From an uncultured Porphyromonadaceae bacterium (GTDB lineage: Bacteria; Bacteroidota; Bacteroidia; Bacteroidales; Muribaculaceae): 59,360 bases of DNA. Shown here piece after piece: positions 7,941 to 16,972 of the stretch (position 1 is the first letter of the stretch; every line of letters begins with the position of its first letter). Made by a program: the position numbers and the translations under genes. The notes under the pieces were generated by a model. That model saw only the letters and a program-made list of their open reading frames with translations, was not told where the DNA came from and ran no database searches. The stretch is taken from NCBI GenBank assembly GCA_947175265.1, contig CAMWMD010000015.1:1-59360 (forward strand), given 5' to 3'.

Positions 7941-10469
7941 TTACTCCACAATCCCCGAAACGGCAGAACTGCCGCGGTCGATTCTATCCTCCTTTACCTT
8001 CTTGCCATATTTGAACGTATAGGTGGCCTTGATCCAGAATTTCCTCCTATAAGCTGGGCCATAATAATTTGTCTCTGACTGATAATTGGAAAATTCCATA
8101 CACGAGTACCCTTTTTTATAGTCTGACCGGAACACATTCCTCGCTGAGGCCTCTATTTTCCAACTCCTTATATTGAAACCAAACGACAAGGTATAGTAAC
8201 TTGGACGCACATAGAGCCTTTCACTTTGTGAACTGCTTCTCTGACTCAATTCGTAGGCCGCTCGCGCATAAAAATTACCGAAATAATACGTCCCTGACAA
8301 ACTCCCGTTAATGGCAGTCGTGCTGAAAGGATTCCTCCCTCCTTTCCTGTAAGAAGTAACAGTAGCCGTAAGATGGAGATTAAGGGCATTGTCCAACAGA
8401 CGCGATACCGCCGAGACTCCCTCCGATATGATCTGGAAATAACCATCCTTAATATATGTGCGCAACATCATCTCCCTACCGTCAATCTCCGTAGGCATAT
8501 AGAGAAATTCCATAGGTTTAGTATGTCGCTGATATGAACCATATGCCCCCAGGCTAAGCCAAGTGATGGGAAAATATGTGTAGTCGATACTCGCTGAGTT
8601 ATAAAGCCAACACTTCAAGGATGGATCTCCTTTCACGGCATTGAGATTGTTTTGAACCACAATATTCGGACTTCTGTTGGAAACCCCTATGGTCCAGTTG
8701 CTCATCTCTGAGTCAAAACTCAACTGATGCCTCTTGTTGAAATTATAACTTCCCGAAATATAATACCCCGGAAGCCCTTGCCTATATCTCGTGCCATCGA
8801 AAAGTGTCCATTGATAATAGAATTTCACCGTTGGCTGAATACGCAATTTCCCGAAATTAAAACTACCTGCAAGGCGCCCTCCTGCCGACTTATCATTATC
8901 GTGCACCTCGGCGGGATTGTCGCCGACATAACTCAAGCGGTCGTCTTGGAGTTCTCCGTTCAGACTTAACGTGACAGAGTGTTTCCCAAACTCCTTGGAA
9001 ATGCTCACTCCCATAAAACCGTTCCAAACCTTCTCATTGACATCCCTCAATATCTCCGTGCCATCCTCCTTAAAATAGGTATTTCTGTAATTACGTGAGA
9101 AAATCAGCGATGTGTTGACGATAAGGGTGAATTTGGAGGGTAGCGAAATTGTGTAATTCCCCCTCCATGAAGGTACCAGAGAATTGGATTTCATATTTTG
9201 AAAAGATTCTCCATCCGGATATATTGCCGGTTGATAGATGTTCATCCCTACCTTACGGACTGTGGGAGAATAATCATTCCTTATCGCCAATTGGTTTGAA
9301 ACCGTGGTTTTATCTCCTGTATATTTTATCCTGCCGGAGAGATATGCTTCATCTGACTCCATGAATGAATCAATGCATTTGTCTGTTTTCTTCAAGTCAT
9401 AACTTCCGAAATCGTATGTCTCATCCGATTCTTTGCATTCCTTGTCTGAATCAAAATGGTCGAATCCCGTATAGATATCGTAGGCCATCTTCCCTTTAGT
9501 GTACTTTGCACTCAGGCTATAGTAGCCATAATTGAAATCAAGACACTGATTTATTGCCGGCTTCACATAACCTCCATACTCATATTTTGCCATAATGAAA
9601 TTCACGGCATGAGAGACTCCTTCGAATCTCGGATCCGAAGGATAATCCAAAACCTCCACCTTTTTAACATCCTCCGGCAACAGACCTTGAATTTCCGTCG
9701 CGCCGGCTCTCTCATAATCTATGAATACCGCTACACCGTCTCCCGACAATGTGCTGATTGAACTCCCGTCCATACTGACGATCAGCGACGGTATCCCCAT
9801 AAAGCGGAGCAAGGATAATCCGTCCTGAGCAGCCTTCTTATCCCGCTGGGTCGGCAGATACACCGTGCGGTCGGTAATGGCATACCTTGAATCCGCGGTC
9901 TTGGTCATTTCGCCGAGTTTCATTGTCTGCCTGCGCAGCCTGACCTTTCCCATATCCTTGGGTGCAGACTTCAGATAGAGTGTGTGATAACCCACGCTTG
10001 AGAATCTCACCTGCACATTTTTCCTGTCGCATGGAATGGAGAAATAGCCGTTTTCATCAGTTATGCCGTATGTTATTGTTGTCGTATCCTTTGGATTCTG
10101 GAGCAGCACCGTCGCGTAACTGACAGGCTCCCCTGTAAGGTCATCTACCGTCCTACCACCATATTTATATTTTCCTTTCTGGCGTGCCTCTATATAGATT
10201 TCATCCCCCTCAACGGTGATTGAAACGGGATTCATAGCGACCAACGAACGGAGTGCCTGCATCGCATCGTCACTCTTCGGCGACTCCTTCACTTTATAAT
10301 CCTCAAGTTCATCATAAATGAAACTTATCTTCAATCCCGGATTTTTCTTACAGAAATCAGCCAACGCTTCCCCAAGAGGCCTCCCGACATAATTCTCGGA
10401 ATTAGACCCATAGATTGAAGGAGTAAACATTATCAAGAGGAAAAGCAGCAATATCAAATTCCTTTTCAT
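7941..10469 (-). CDS. TonB-receptor-like outer-membrane beta-barrel protein with STN-like signalling domain
   Basis: 842 residues. A signal peptide (MKRNLILLLFLLIMFTPSIYG) is followed by an STN-like domain at about 25-95 (VGRPLGEALADFC... ISFIYD), a carboxypeptidase-regulatory-like beta-sandwich at about 100-180 (GRTVDDLTGEPVSYATVLL, ITDENGYFSIP, VRFSSVGYHT), a short plug-like region (GDGVAVFIDYERAGATEIQGL, EDVKKVEVLDYPSDPRF) and a large C-terminal beta-barrel of the Bacteroidota outer-membrane barrel family (PF14905-like). No SusD partner is adjacent. It follows an ECF sigma and anti-sigma gene by 35 bases, so I infer a FecA-like role: ligand binding at the surface signals through the STN domain to the anti-sigma factor. 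The ligand is unknown. Confidence 0.82.
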   Translation of the reverse strand: MKRNLILLLFLLIMFTPSIYGSNSENYVGRPLGEALADFCKKNPGLKISFIYDELEDYKVKESPKSDDAMQALRSLVAMNPVSITVEGDEIYIEARQKGKYKYGGRTVDDLTGEPVSYATVLLQNPKDTTTITYGITDENGYFSIPCDRKNVQVRFSSVGYHTLYLKSAPKDMGKVRLRRQTMKLGEMTKTADSRYAITDRTVYLPTQRDKKAAQDGLSLLRFMGIPSLIVSMDGSSISTLSGDGVAVFIDYERAGATEIQGLLPEDVKKVEVLDYPSDPRFEGVSHAVNFIMAKYEYGGYVKPAINQCLDFNYGYYSLSAKYTKGKMAYDIYTGFDHFDSDKECKESDETYDFGSYDLKKTDKCIDSFMESDEAYLSGRIKYTGDKTTVSNQLAIRNDYSPTVRKVGMNIYQPAIYPDGESFQNMKSNSLVPSWRGNYTISLPSKFTLIVNTSLIFSRNYRNTYFKEDGTEILRDVNEKVWNGFMGVSISKEFGKHSVTLSLNGELQDDRLSYVGDNPAEVHDNDKSAGGRLAGSFNFGKLRIQPTVKFYYQWTLFDGTRYRQGLPGYYISGSYNFNKRHQLSFDSEMSNWTIGVSNRSPNIVVQNNLNAVKGDPSLKCWLYNSASIDYTYFPITWLSLGAYGSYQRHTKPMEFLYMPTEIDGREMMLRTYIKDGYFQIISEGVSAVSRLLDNALNLHLTATVTSYRKGGRNPFSTTAINGSLSGTYYFGNFYARAAYELSQRSSSQSERLYVRPSYYTLSFGFNIRSWKIEASARNVFRSDYKKGYSCMEFSNYQSETNYYGPAYRRKFWIKATYTFKYGKKVKEDRIDRGSSAVSGIVE

Positions 10470-10504
10470 GATCTACCATTATTCGTTAAGTCAGTATGAA
10501 ATCC

Positions 10505-11161
10505 TCACCGGACAACTACAGTATCTTTGGCAAGAAAAACATTGATTTTCTCAAAATTGTTGAGTCGTTTCACGACTTCCTCCTCACCGTTTTTAGTTTC
10601 CCATCTGAAAAAAAGACGTATCCCCATAGATTCCGGATTCTCAACCTTCAATTGCATACCGTAAAATGAGGTTATCTGACCAAGAATATCCCCAAGAGAC
10701 TCATTCTCAAACAATATGATAGTATCAGAAGGTAACCGGGGATATAGGTCTCCCCGCAAAGCGGTGTCCTTTTGCAATACCATGGCGCGTCCGGCCGGCT
10801 CCACCTTGACAGCGTCTGATTCCTGCGCCTCCGGTCTGCTCTTCATAACCATTCCCAAGGCCACAGCCCCCAATGCAATCCCTGAGGCCATTGCTGCGGC
10901 CACATATTTTCCTGGCTTCCACCGGGAGGGGAAACCCTTGCGTCTCCTTCCTCCGAAATTCCCTTTTCCTGAGAATCTCCTCCACTCCTCATCTACTTTC
11001 TCTGCCGGGAGTTTCATCTCCGGCTGTAACGACGTCTCCGCCATACACAGCGTGTTATAAATCTCCCTTATCTCATCATCTTCAAGTATGGCGGAGATCT
11101 CGCATTCCGAATATCTTTCCGGATGCTCCATCAAATCTAATGCCCTATCAAATTTTTCCAT
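10505..11161 (-). CDS. FecR-like anti-sigma factor with DUF4974 C-terminus
   Basis: 218 residues from the ATG at 11161, two bases after the sigma factor stop; an in-frame TTG at 11167 would overlap the stop and is less likely. A cytoplasmic N-terminal half (about 1-83) is followed by one membrane helix at about 86-106 (YVAAAMASGIALGAVALGMVM) and a periplasmic part ending in a DUF4974-like domain (ESLGDILGQITSFYGMQL... INVFLAKDTVVVR). It is shorter than classical FecR proteins and the central FecR beta-domain is largely missing, so the DUF4974 domain sits close to the membrane. Its gene order sigma-anti-sigma-receptor indicates that it holds the sigma factor inactive until the receptor signals. 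Confidence 0.8.
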   Translation of the reverse strand: MEKFDRALDLMEHPERYSECEISAILEDDEIREIYNTLCMAETSLQPEMKLPAEKVDEEWRRFSGKGNFGGRRRKGFPSRWKPGKYVAAAMASGIALGAVALGMVMKSRPEAQESDAVKVEPAGRAMVLQKDTALRGDLYPRLPSDTIILFENESLGDILGQITSFYGMQLKVENPESMGIRLFFRWETKNGEEEVVKRLNNFEKINVFLAKDTVVVR

Positions 11162-11163
11162 CT

Positions 11164-11655
11164 TCAATTCTCCAAGCGTTTTATATTTTTTCTCAAATAG
11201 TCTATTCCGGTTCTCAAATGTCTGTACACTGCCACTTTGCTTATGCCCAGTCTGTCAGCGATAGTTTGATAAGACAATCCCTCCTCATATCGCAGGGTCA
11301 TGATTCTTGAACTCTGTTCCGGAAGTTCATAGACGATCATCTTGTGTATTGCCGCAAGCATCTCTTCGAAATCTTCATCTTCCGTCAATTCTCCGTAACC
11401 TTCGATCACCAGCCGGCGCCCAATGCTTTCCTTTCTCGGCATCCTCCTTATGAGGTTGATACATTGATTCCTGACACATCTGATTAGAAATCCTTTACCG
11501 TATTCTTCATGCGCTCCTGTATGGAGAATATTGGAAAAGACCTCATGCACCACATCATGAGCCTCCTCCTCATCCTTGAGCATGGTATAAGCCAAAGAAT
11601 AAAGGTGGGAATAGTGTTCCTTGAACAGACGTTCTATCATTCCTTTCGTTGTCAT
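11164..11655 (-). CDS. ECF-family RNA polymerase sigma-70 factor
   Basis: 163 residues with sigma region 2 (LFKEHYSHLYSLAYTMLKD, EEAHDVVHEVF) and region 4 (IMTLRYEEGLSYQTIADRLG, ISKVAVYRHL). No region 1.1 or 3, which defines the extracytoplasmic-function group. The adjacent membrane anti-sigma factor and outer-membrane receptor place it in the FecI-like class common in Bacteroidota. It probably controls its own operon and possibly other promoters. No Bacteroidota housekeeping promoter was seen directly upstream. Confidence 0.93.
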   Translation of the reverse strand: MTTKGMIERLFKEHYSHLYSLAYTMLKDEEEAHDVVHEVFSNILHTGAHEEYGKGFLIRCVRNQCINLIRRMPRKESIGRRLVIEGYGELTEDEDFEEMLAAIHKMIVYELPEQSSRIMTLRYEEGLSYQTIADRLGISKVAVYRHLRTGIDYLRKNIKRLEN

Positions 11656-12129
11656 ATTTTAAAAGACACAAAAAAGAGTAAAAAACTAACTGAATTTCAT
11701 AAAAAATTTCCGCCGGAGATTCATTTAAGGTTCCATCCCCTAAATTTTGAGGATAGAGACTTAACCGCAAATGAAGTCACACTTTTGTAGAATAAGCCTC
11801 CTATTCAAATTCCAATTCCTTTCTTTGCCATTCAATTTCATAAAATCTTTCTTAAAAATTTTCCAAATATCCCCTGATTTACCCCCAAAATTGAGTTTTT
11901 TACATTTTTTTATTTTTTGGAACGGAACGATTTTAACAGAATTTCACAGTTTTATTCATTGAAAATCATTAATAAGATATTATCAATTAGTTTATTATAA
12001 TTTCATCCATATCCTACAATACGTTCCACCCCCGGAACGCTCCCGGAATTAGCTTCCTCCCGGGAAATATTTTGAATGAAAGAGCCGCGACCTTTTCATC
12101 TTTTGTGCCTAATTCTCCTCTTTTTTTAT
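11656..12129. other. AT-rich intergenic region between divergent sigma factor and clpS genes
   Basis: About 470 bases with no supportable gene. It contains GGAACGGAACG at 11919-11929 and an inverted pair CGTTCC (12022-12027)/GGAACG (12034-12039), i.e. four copies of the same hexamer in two clusters about 100 bases apart. These could be operator half-sites for the neighbouring sigma factor operon or for clpS; no consensus known to me matches. Confidence 0.4.
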
Positions 12130-12137
12130 TAACTTTG
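12130..12137 (+). promoter_or_regulatory. -7 box of the clpS promoter; transcript likely near-leaderless
   Basis: TAACTTTG at 12130-12137 is a perfect Bacteroidota -7 element. It ends only seven bases before the clpS ATG at 12145, so transcription should start at or within a few bases of the start codon. A TTTTG at 12101-12105 could be the -33 element, with a spacer of 24 bases, longer than usual. Confidence 0.6.
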
Positions 12138-12144
12138 CATTATT

Positions 12145-12447
12145 ATGCCAAACGAACAAGTCAAATACAGACAGTCTGCAAAAAACCGTACCGATGAACC
12201 GCGTCAATTCTCGGTCATGCTTCATAACGACGACTTCACCACAATGGAATTCGTGGTGGAGTTGCTTATGAAAATTTTCTATAAATCTCTCCCGGAAGCA
12301 GAAACGATAATGCTGGCCGTACACCATAAGGGATATGCAACTGTAGGACGATACAGCTACGACATCGCCTGCACCAAAGCGGCCCGTGCCACTGAAATGG
12401 CCCGGGCGGCAAGTTTCCCGCTACGCCTTACCGTCGAACCTGCCTAA
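12145..12447 (+). CDS. clpS: ATP-dependent Clp protease adaptor ClpS
   Basis: 100 residues with the ClpS core: VMLHNDDFTTMEFVVELL, in which the NDD aspartates bind the alpha-amino group of the N-degron, and VHHKGYATVG, which holds the conserved pocket His. ClpS delivers proteins with N-terminal Leu, Phe, Tyr or Trp to ClpA. The basic N-terminal tail of about 25 residues fits the flexible extension that inserts into ClpA. clpA follows after 12 bases and aat follows clpA, so the adaptor, unfoldase and degron-making enzyme are in one operon. Confidence 0.95.
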   Translation: MPNEQVKYRQSAKNRTDEPRQFSVMLHNDDFTTMEFVVELLMKIFYKSLPEAETIMLAVHHKGYATVGRYSYDIACTKAARATEMARAASFPLRLTVEPA

Positions 12448-12459
12448 TTCCTCATCTGC

Positions 12460-14712
12460 ATGGAACCTATCAACTATAACTATTCCCGAGAGGTAGACAA
12501 CCTTCTCACCGATATGGAGGATCTCGCGGAAGAACTCCGCCATGAATACCTCACTCCGGAACACGCTATAAAGGTGCTGCTCCCGCGTCAGCACTTCCGC
12601 GCCGCCTTCTCTGAAGCCGGCGGAAATCCTCATGAACTGGAGACTGAAATCGACGCTTACATCTCGTCGCTCGAACGTGTGCCGGAAAACGTGAGTTTCA
12701 CACTGCGTTATTCCTCACAGTTCGCTCAAGTGCTTGACGCAGCCTTTGAGACCGTGGTATGCTCATCCCAGACTGAGATAAAGATGCCCCACATTCTCAA
12801 AGCCATCCTCAGCCTTCCCGATTCAACAGCCGCTTGGCTGCTCAAAAAGGGAGTATCCGGAGATGAGGGGGGATTCATAAGTGCCGTGGTGATGCACTAT
12901 TCCAACGACCGTAAGATCTCTGAGATAATCTGGGATGACCTCGGCGAGGAAAATGACCTCCCCGACAACGACGGCGAGCAATGGAAACGACTCGTTACCT
13001 GCCTAAACGATAACCTTGAAGGTCGCAATCCACTTATAGGAAGGGACCGAGAATTGGCGAGGACTATACAGGTGCTGTGCAGAAAAGACAAAAACAACCC
13101 GCTTCACATCGGCGAACCGGGAGTCGGGAAAACAGCTCTTGTCTACGGACTCGCCCGTATGATTAATGAGGAGAAAGTACCGGAAAGATTGAAAGGTGCC
13201 CGAATTTACGGCCTTGACCTCGGAACTCTCCTCGCAGGGACACAGTTCAGGGGGGACTTTGAGAAACGCCTCAAACTGATAATGGACGGTCTCACCCGGG
13301 AAGGGAACGTTATCCTCTACATCGATGAGATACACAGCCTCGTGGGTGCCGGTGCTACAGGTGAAAGCTCAATGGATGCCTCCAATTTCCTCAAGCCATA
13401 TCTTGAAAGCGGGACTATCAGGTTCATCGGCTCCACCACTTACGACGAATATAAAAGGCATTTCGCAAAAAGCAAAGGTCTCGTGCGCCGTTTCAGCCAC
13501 ATCGACATACCGGAGCCCTCTCAGGAAGAGACTATAAACATATTGAATCAGTTGAAGGGGAATTATGAGAAGTATCATGGCGTAACCTATCAGCCGGAGG
13601 CAATTGAATTTGCCGTCAAGGGGAGCATGCGCCATATCTCCGACCGCTTCCTCCCCGACAAGGCAATCGACCTCATTGACGAGGCCGGGGCATTCCGCCA
13701 AGCCAATCCTGACCCGGAGAGGGGGAATACGGTAGATGCCGCCCTCGTAGCCGACATACTCGCGAAGATATGCAAGGTAGATGCCCTCTCTGTCACTGAA
13801 GATACCACCTCGCGCCTCGAGTCCCTTCAGGAAAGGATACATGCAAGGATTTACGGCCAGGATGATGCCGTAAAGAGTGTCACGGAGGCTGTGCAGTTGG
13901 CTAAGGCCGGACTTACGGATGACGACAAACCCCTCGCCTCGTTGCTCTTCGTGGGCCCGACCGGTGTCGGCAAAACGGAGGTGGCGAAGGTTCTTGCTGA
14001 TGAATTGGGTATAGGGTTGATCAGATTCGACATGAGCGAATACACCGAAAAACATACAGTTGCCAAACTGATAGGTTCCCCAGCCGGATATGTGGGTTAT
14101 GAGGATGGCGGACTCCTGACTGATGCCATACGCAAGACTCCCGACTGCGTGCTGCTTCTTGATGAGATAGAGAAGGCTCATCCTGACATTTACAATATCC
14201 TGTTGCAGGTGATGGATTATGCCCGACTGACCGACAACAAGGGTAACAAGGCTGATTTCCGGAATGTGGTGCTCATCATGACCTCAAACGCAGGCGCCCA
14301 GTACGCATCGCAGGCCAACGTCGGATTCGCAAGCAACGTCTCCGCCGGTGCCGCTATGCTCTCGCAGGTGAAGAAGACCTTTAAACCGGAATTCATCAAC
14401 CGCCTCTCCTCGATTGTGGTGTTCAACGACATGGACCGCCGGATGGCTTCCCTTATCCTCGATAAGAAACTGCGTATGCTCGAATCTCGCCTGAAAGAGA
14501 AAAACGTTGACCTTATCCTTTCCGAGGAAGCACGTGAGCACCTCCTTTCCACAGGTTTCTCCCGTGAATACGGAGCCCGTGAGATCGACCGCAAGATAAA
14601 CACTTCCCTCAAGCCTATCCTGATGCGTGAGATCCTTTTCGGCACTCTCAAGGAGGGTGGCACCGCAAAGATTGCACTTGAAAACGGCTGCCTGAAAGTG
14701 ATAAAGGATTAA
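12460..14712 (+). CDS. clpA: ATP-dependent Clp protease ATP-binding subunit ClpA
   Basis: 750 residues, the normal ClpA length and without the long ClpB/ClpC middle coiled coil. An N-terminal Clp-N domain (about 1-145) that docks ClpS is followed by two AAA+ modules: Walker A G218-EPGVGKT and Walker A G499-PTGVGKT, with Walker B segments ILYIDEIHSL and VLLLDEIEKAHP. A VGF tripeptide at 621-623, at the position of the IGL loop of E. coli ClpA, should contact ClpP; clpP itself is not in the window. It uses ATP to unfold substrates, including those presented by ClpS. The presence of clpS 12 bases upstream separates it from ClpC. Confidence 0.95.
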   Translation: MEPINYNYSREVDNLLTDMEDLAEELRHEYLTPEHAIKVLLPRQHFRAAFSEAGGNPHELETEIDAYISSLERVPENVSFTLRYSSQFAQVLDAAFETVVCSSQTEIKMPHILKAILSLPDSTAAWLLKKGVSGDEGGFISAVVMHYSNDRKISEIIWDDLGEENDLPDNDGEQWKRLVTCLNDNLEGRNPLIGRDRELARTIQVLCRKDKNNPLHIGEPGVGKTALVYGLARMINEEKVPERLKGARIYGLDLGTLLAGTQFRGDFEKRLKLIMDGLTREGNVILYIDEIHSLVGAGATGESSMDASNFLKPYLESGTIRFIGSTTYDEYKRHFAKSKGLVRRFSHIDIPEPSQEETINILNQLKGNYEKYHGVTYQPEAIEFAVKGSMRHISDRFLPDKAIDLIDEAGAFRQANPDPERGNTVDAALVADILAKICKVDALSVTEDTTSRLESLQERIHARIYGQDDAVKSVTEAVQLAKAGLTDDDKPLASLLFVGPTGVGKTEVAKVLADELGIGLIRFDMSEYTEKHTVAKLIGSPAGYVGYEDGGLLTDAIRKTPDCVLLLDEIEKAHPDIYNILLQVMDYARLTDNKGNKADFRNVVLIMTSNAGAQYASQANVGFASNVSAGAAMLSQVKKTFKPEFINRLSSIVVFNDMDRRMASLILDKKLRMLESRLKEKNVDLILSEEAREHLLSTGFSREYGAREIDRKINTSLKPILMREILFGTLKEGGTAKIALENGCLKVIKD

Positions 14713-14728
14713 ACTGATAAGAGAAGAG

Positions 14729-15400
14729 ATGGTTTTCGAATTATTTGATGACTCACTCGAGTTTCCCGATCCCCGCCACGGTGAGCCTGACGGTCTTTTC
14801 GCTATTGGGGGAGAGCTATCCGCGGAACGACTGCTGATGGCTTATTCAATGGGCGCGTTCCCGTGGTTTTCATTCCGCGATACTGAACAGCCCTTTTGGT
14901 ATTGCCCGATGGAAAGATTTGTGATTTTCCCCGAGGAGATACATATCTCACACTCCTCACGCAACCTCCTCAACAAAGGGGTATACCGCTGCACAATCAA
15001 CCGTGCGTTTGACCGTGTGATAGAGGGGTGCGCAGAGAAACGCATCGACCTTGAAGGGGCTTGGCTTGGCGAGAAGATGATGGCAGCATACAAGAGGCTG
15101 CATAATCTCGGATTCGCAATAAGCGTGGAGGTCTGGAACGGCGATTCCCTTGCCGGTGGCCTTTACGGAGTCAGTATAGGAAGCGCGTTCTTCGGCGAGA
15201 GCATGTTCTCAAGGGAACCGGGCGCGAGTAAAATCGCTCTGATTCATCTCGCACGCACTATGGAAAGGAACGGAGGCTCGCTCATCGATTGTCAGTTTGA
15301 GACTCCTCATCTGAAGACGATGGGTGGACGTTTCATTGATTATGACGACTACCTGAGAATCATCAGGAAGCCGACTTGGCTCAAAGATAAAATTGTATAG
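14729..15400 (+). CDS. aat: Leucyl/phenylalanyl-tRNA-protein transferase
   Basis: 223 residues, matching the family. Signature segments are FPDPRHGEPDGLFAIGGELS, the substrate-site motif SMGAFPWFSF, FWYCPMERFVIFPEE, and GLYGVSIGSAFFGESMFS followed by DCQFETPHLKTMGG. The enzyme transfers Leu or Phe from aminoacyl-tRNA to proteins starting with Arg or Lys, which makes them ClpS substrates. It starts 16 bases after clpA with a purine-rich GAGAAGAG just before the ATG. With clpS and clpA it completes the cytoplasmic N-degron pathway except for ClpP. Confidence 0.96.
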   Translation: MVFELFDDSLEFPDPRHGEPDGLFAIGGELSAERLLMAYSMGAFPWFSFRDTEQPFWYCPMERFVIFPEEIHISHSSRNLLNKGVYRCTINRAFDRVIEGCAEKRIDLEGAWLGEKMMAAYKRLHNLGFAISVEVWNGDSLAGGLYGVSIGSAFFGESMFSREPGASKIALIHLARTMERNGGSLIDCQFETPHLKTMGGRFIDYDDYLRIIRKPTWLKDKIV

Positions 15401-15436
15401 ACAAAAAATTAATACAACAAGACCAATCCCCTGAAT

Positions 15437-16858
15437 ATGGATATTGAAAAGATAGTCGCCGGTATAAGCACAGTCCTTACGGACTATGTCATGGTTTTCA
15501 CTCTTCTGACAGCCGCCATCATCTTCACAATCGCCACACGGGGGGTGCAGTTCAGGATGATTCCTGAGATGTGTCGCCTGTTGGTCAACTCCGGCAAGAA
15601 AAGCGAACCGGTGAGCAAAGACCGGGAGCACCATTCATCCGTGACCTCCTTTCAGGCGTTCGCCATATCGATAGCCTCGCGTGTAGGCACCGGGAATCTC
15701 GCCGGGGTTGCCACTGCAATAGCCATAGGGGGGCCGGGTGCCGTCTTCTGGATGTGGATTATCGCCCTCCTGGGTGCGGCCAGTGCCTTTGTAGAATCCA
15801 CCCTCGCCCAACTTTTCAAAGTGAAAGGGCAAAACGCATTCATGGGCGGCCCGGCATATTACATAATGAAAGGCACGGGGCAGAGATGGTGGGCCGTGCT
15901 GTTCGCAATACTGATAACGCTGACCTTCGGCTTCGCATTCAATACGGTGCAGTCAAACACCATAGCCTCCGCCTACGAGTCATGCTTCTCTTTCCCGAAA
16001 GAGTGGATGTCTGTCATTCTTACCGTAATGACCTTCCTCATCATCTTCGGAGGGATTAAAAGCATATCCCGTTTCAGCGAGATTGTCGTGCCTGTCATGG
16101 CGATTGCCTATATCCTGCTGGCTTTGGTGATTGTCGTCATGAACATCGGAAAGATTCCCCACATATTCTCCATGATTGTGGAAAATGCCTTCGGCATCGC
16201 CCAGGGTGCGGGAGGAACTATAGGAGCCGCTATGACAATGGGCATAAAACGCGGTCTCTTCAGCAATGAGGCCGGCGAAGGCTCTACACCTAATGCCGCC
16301 GCGACCGCCTCGGTGTCGCATCCTGTGAAACAGGGGCTCATACAGGCTCTCGGTGTCTATACCGACACCATACTGATATGCTCCGCGACGGCTTTCATCA
16401 TCCTATGCAGCGGTATGTTCCTGGAGGGGCACGACGGCATCGTCCTGACCCAAAAGGCCATTGACACCGAACTCGGCAACCGACACAACTTCGGCTCGAT
16501 ATTCGTCAGCATAGCGATATTTTTCTTCGCCTTCACAAGCATAGTAGCCAACTATTATTACGGTGAGACAAACATACGCTTCATTAAAGACGACAACAGG
16601 ATAATCAATATCTACCGCCTCATCGTGGGCGCAATGGTCTATCTCGGCGGTGTCTGCTCCCTCGATCTCGTCTGGGGATTCGCCGACATCACAATGGCCA
16701 TGATGACTCTCTGTAACCTCGCGGCAATACTTTTCCTCGGCCGTTATGCCATAATCCTCATGAAGGATTATTCAAGACAGAAAAAGGAGGGGAAGGACCC
16801 TGTCTACCACTCCTCGACCATACCTCAGATAGCACAGGAGACAGAATGTTGGGAATAG
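15437..16858 (+). CDS. Alanine/glycine:cation symporter (AGCS) family protein
   Basis: 473 residues with about ten membrane helices. The AGCS family signatures are present: RVGTGNLAGVATAIAIGGPG, FWMWIIALLGAASAFVESTLAQ, GGPAYYIMKG and the later FSNEAGEGSTPNAAA. These proteins import alanine or glycine with sodium or protons across the inner membrane. It begins 36 bases after aat on the same strand and may be read from the clpS promoter as well; no separate promoter is obvious. Amino-acid choice between alanine and glycine cannot be decided from the sequence. Confidence 0.9.
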   Translation: MDIEKIVAGISTVLTDYVMVFTLLTAAIIFTIATRGVQFRMIPEMCRLLVNSGKKSEPVSKDREHHSSVTSFQAFAISIASRVGTGNLAGVATAIAIGGPGAVFWMWIIALLGAASAFVESTLAQLFKVKGQNAFMGGPAYYIMKGTGQRWWAVLFAILITLTFGFAFNTVQSNTIASAYESCFSFPKEWMSVILTVMTFLIIFGGIKSISRFSEIVVPVMAIAYILLALVIVVMNIGKIPHIFSMIVENAFGIAQGAGGTIGAAMTMGIKRGLFSNEAGEGSTPNAAATASVSHPVKQGLIQALGVYTDTILICSATAFIILCSGMFLEGHDGIVLTQKAIDTELGNRHNFGSIFVSIAIFFFAFTSIVANYYYGETNIRFIKDDNRIINIYRLIVGAMVYLGGVCSLDLVWGFADITMAMMTLCNLAAILFLGRYAIILMKDYSRQKKEGKDPVYHSSTIPQIAQETECWE

Positions 16859-16924
16859 GTCTATAATCCTGCATTTGACGCACCAAATCTCGCTCCGGAA
16901 CACACGGGATAAAGATTTTTTTTG

Positions 16925-16932
16925 TAACTTTG
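16925..16932 (+). promoter_or_regulatory. -7 box of the parE operon promoter
   Basis: TAACTTTG at 16925-16932 matches the Bacteroidota -7 consensus and lies 40 bases before the parE ATG. No good -33 TTTG is found at the expected distance. It would drive the six-gene unit parE to 23993. Confidence 0.55.
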
Positions 16933-16972
16933 CAATTGGCTACCTAAATGGCCTAACATTGATTTTCCCGAT

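Noticed and set aside
13369..14181. 270-residue minus-strand frame within clpA
   Set aside because: A shadow of the plus-strand ClpA coding sequence with no domain.
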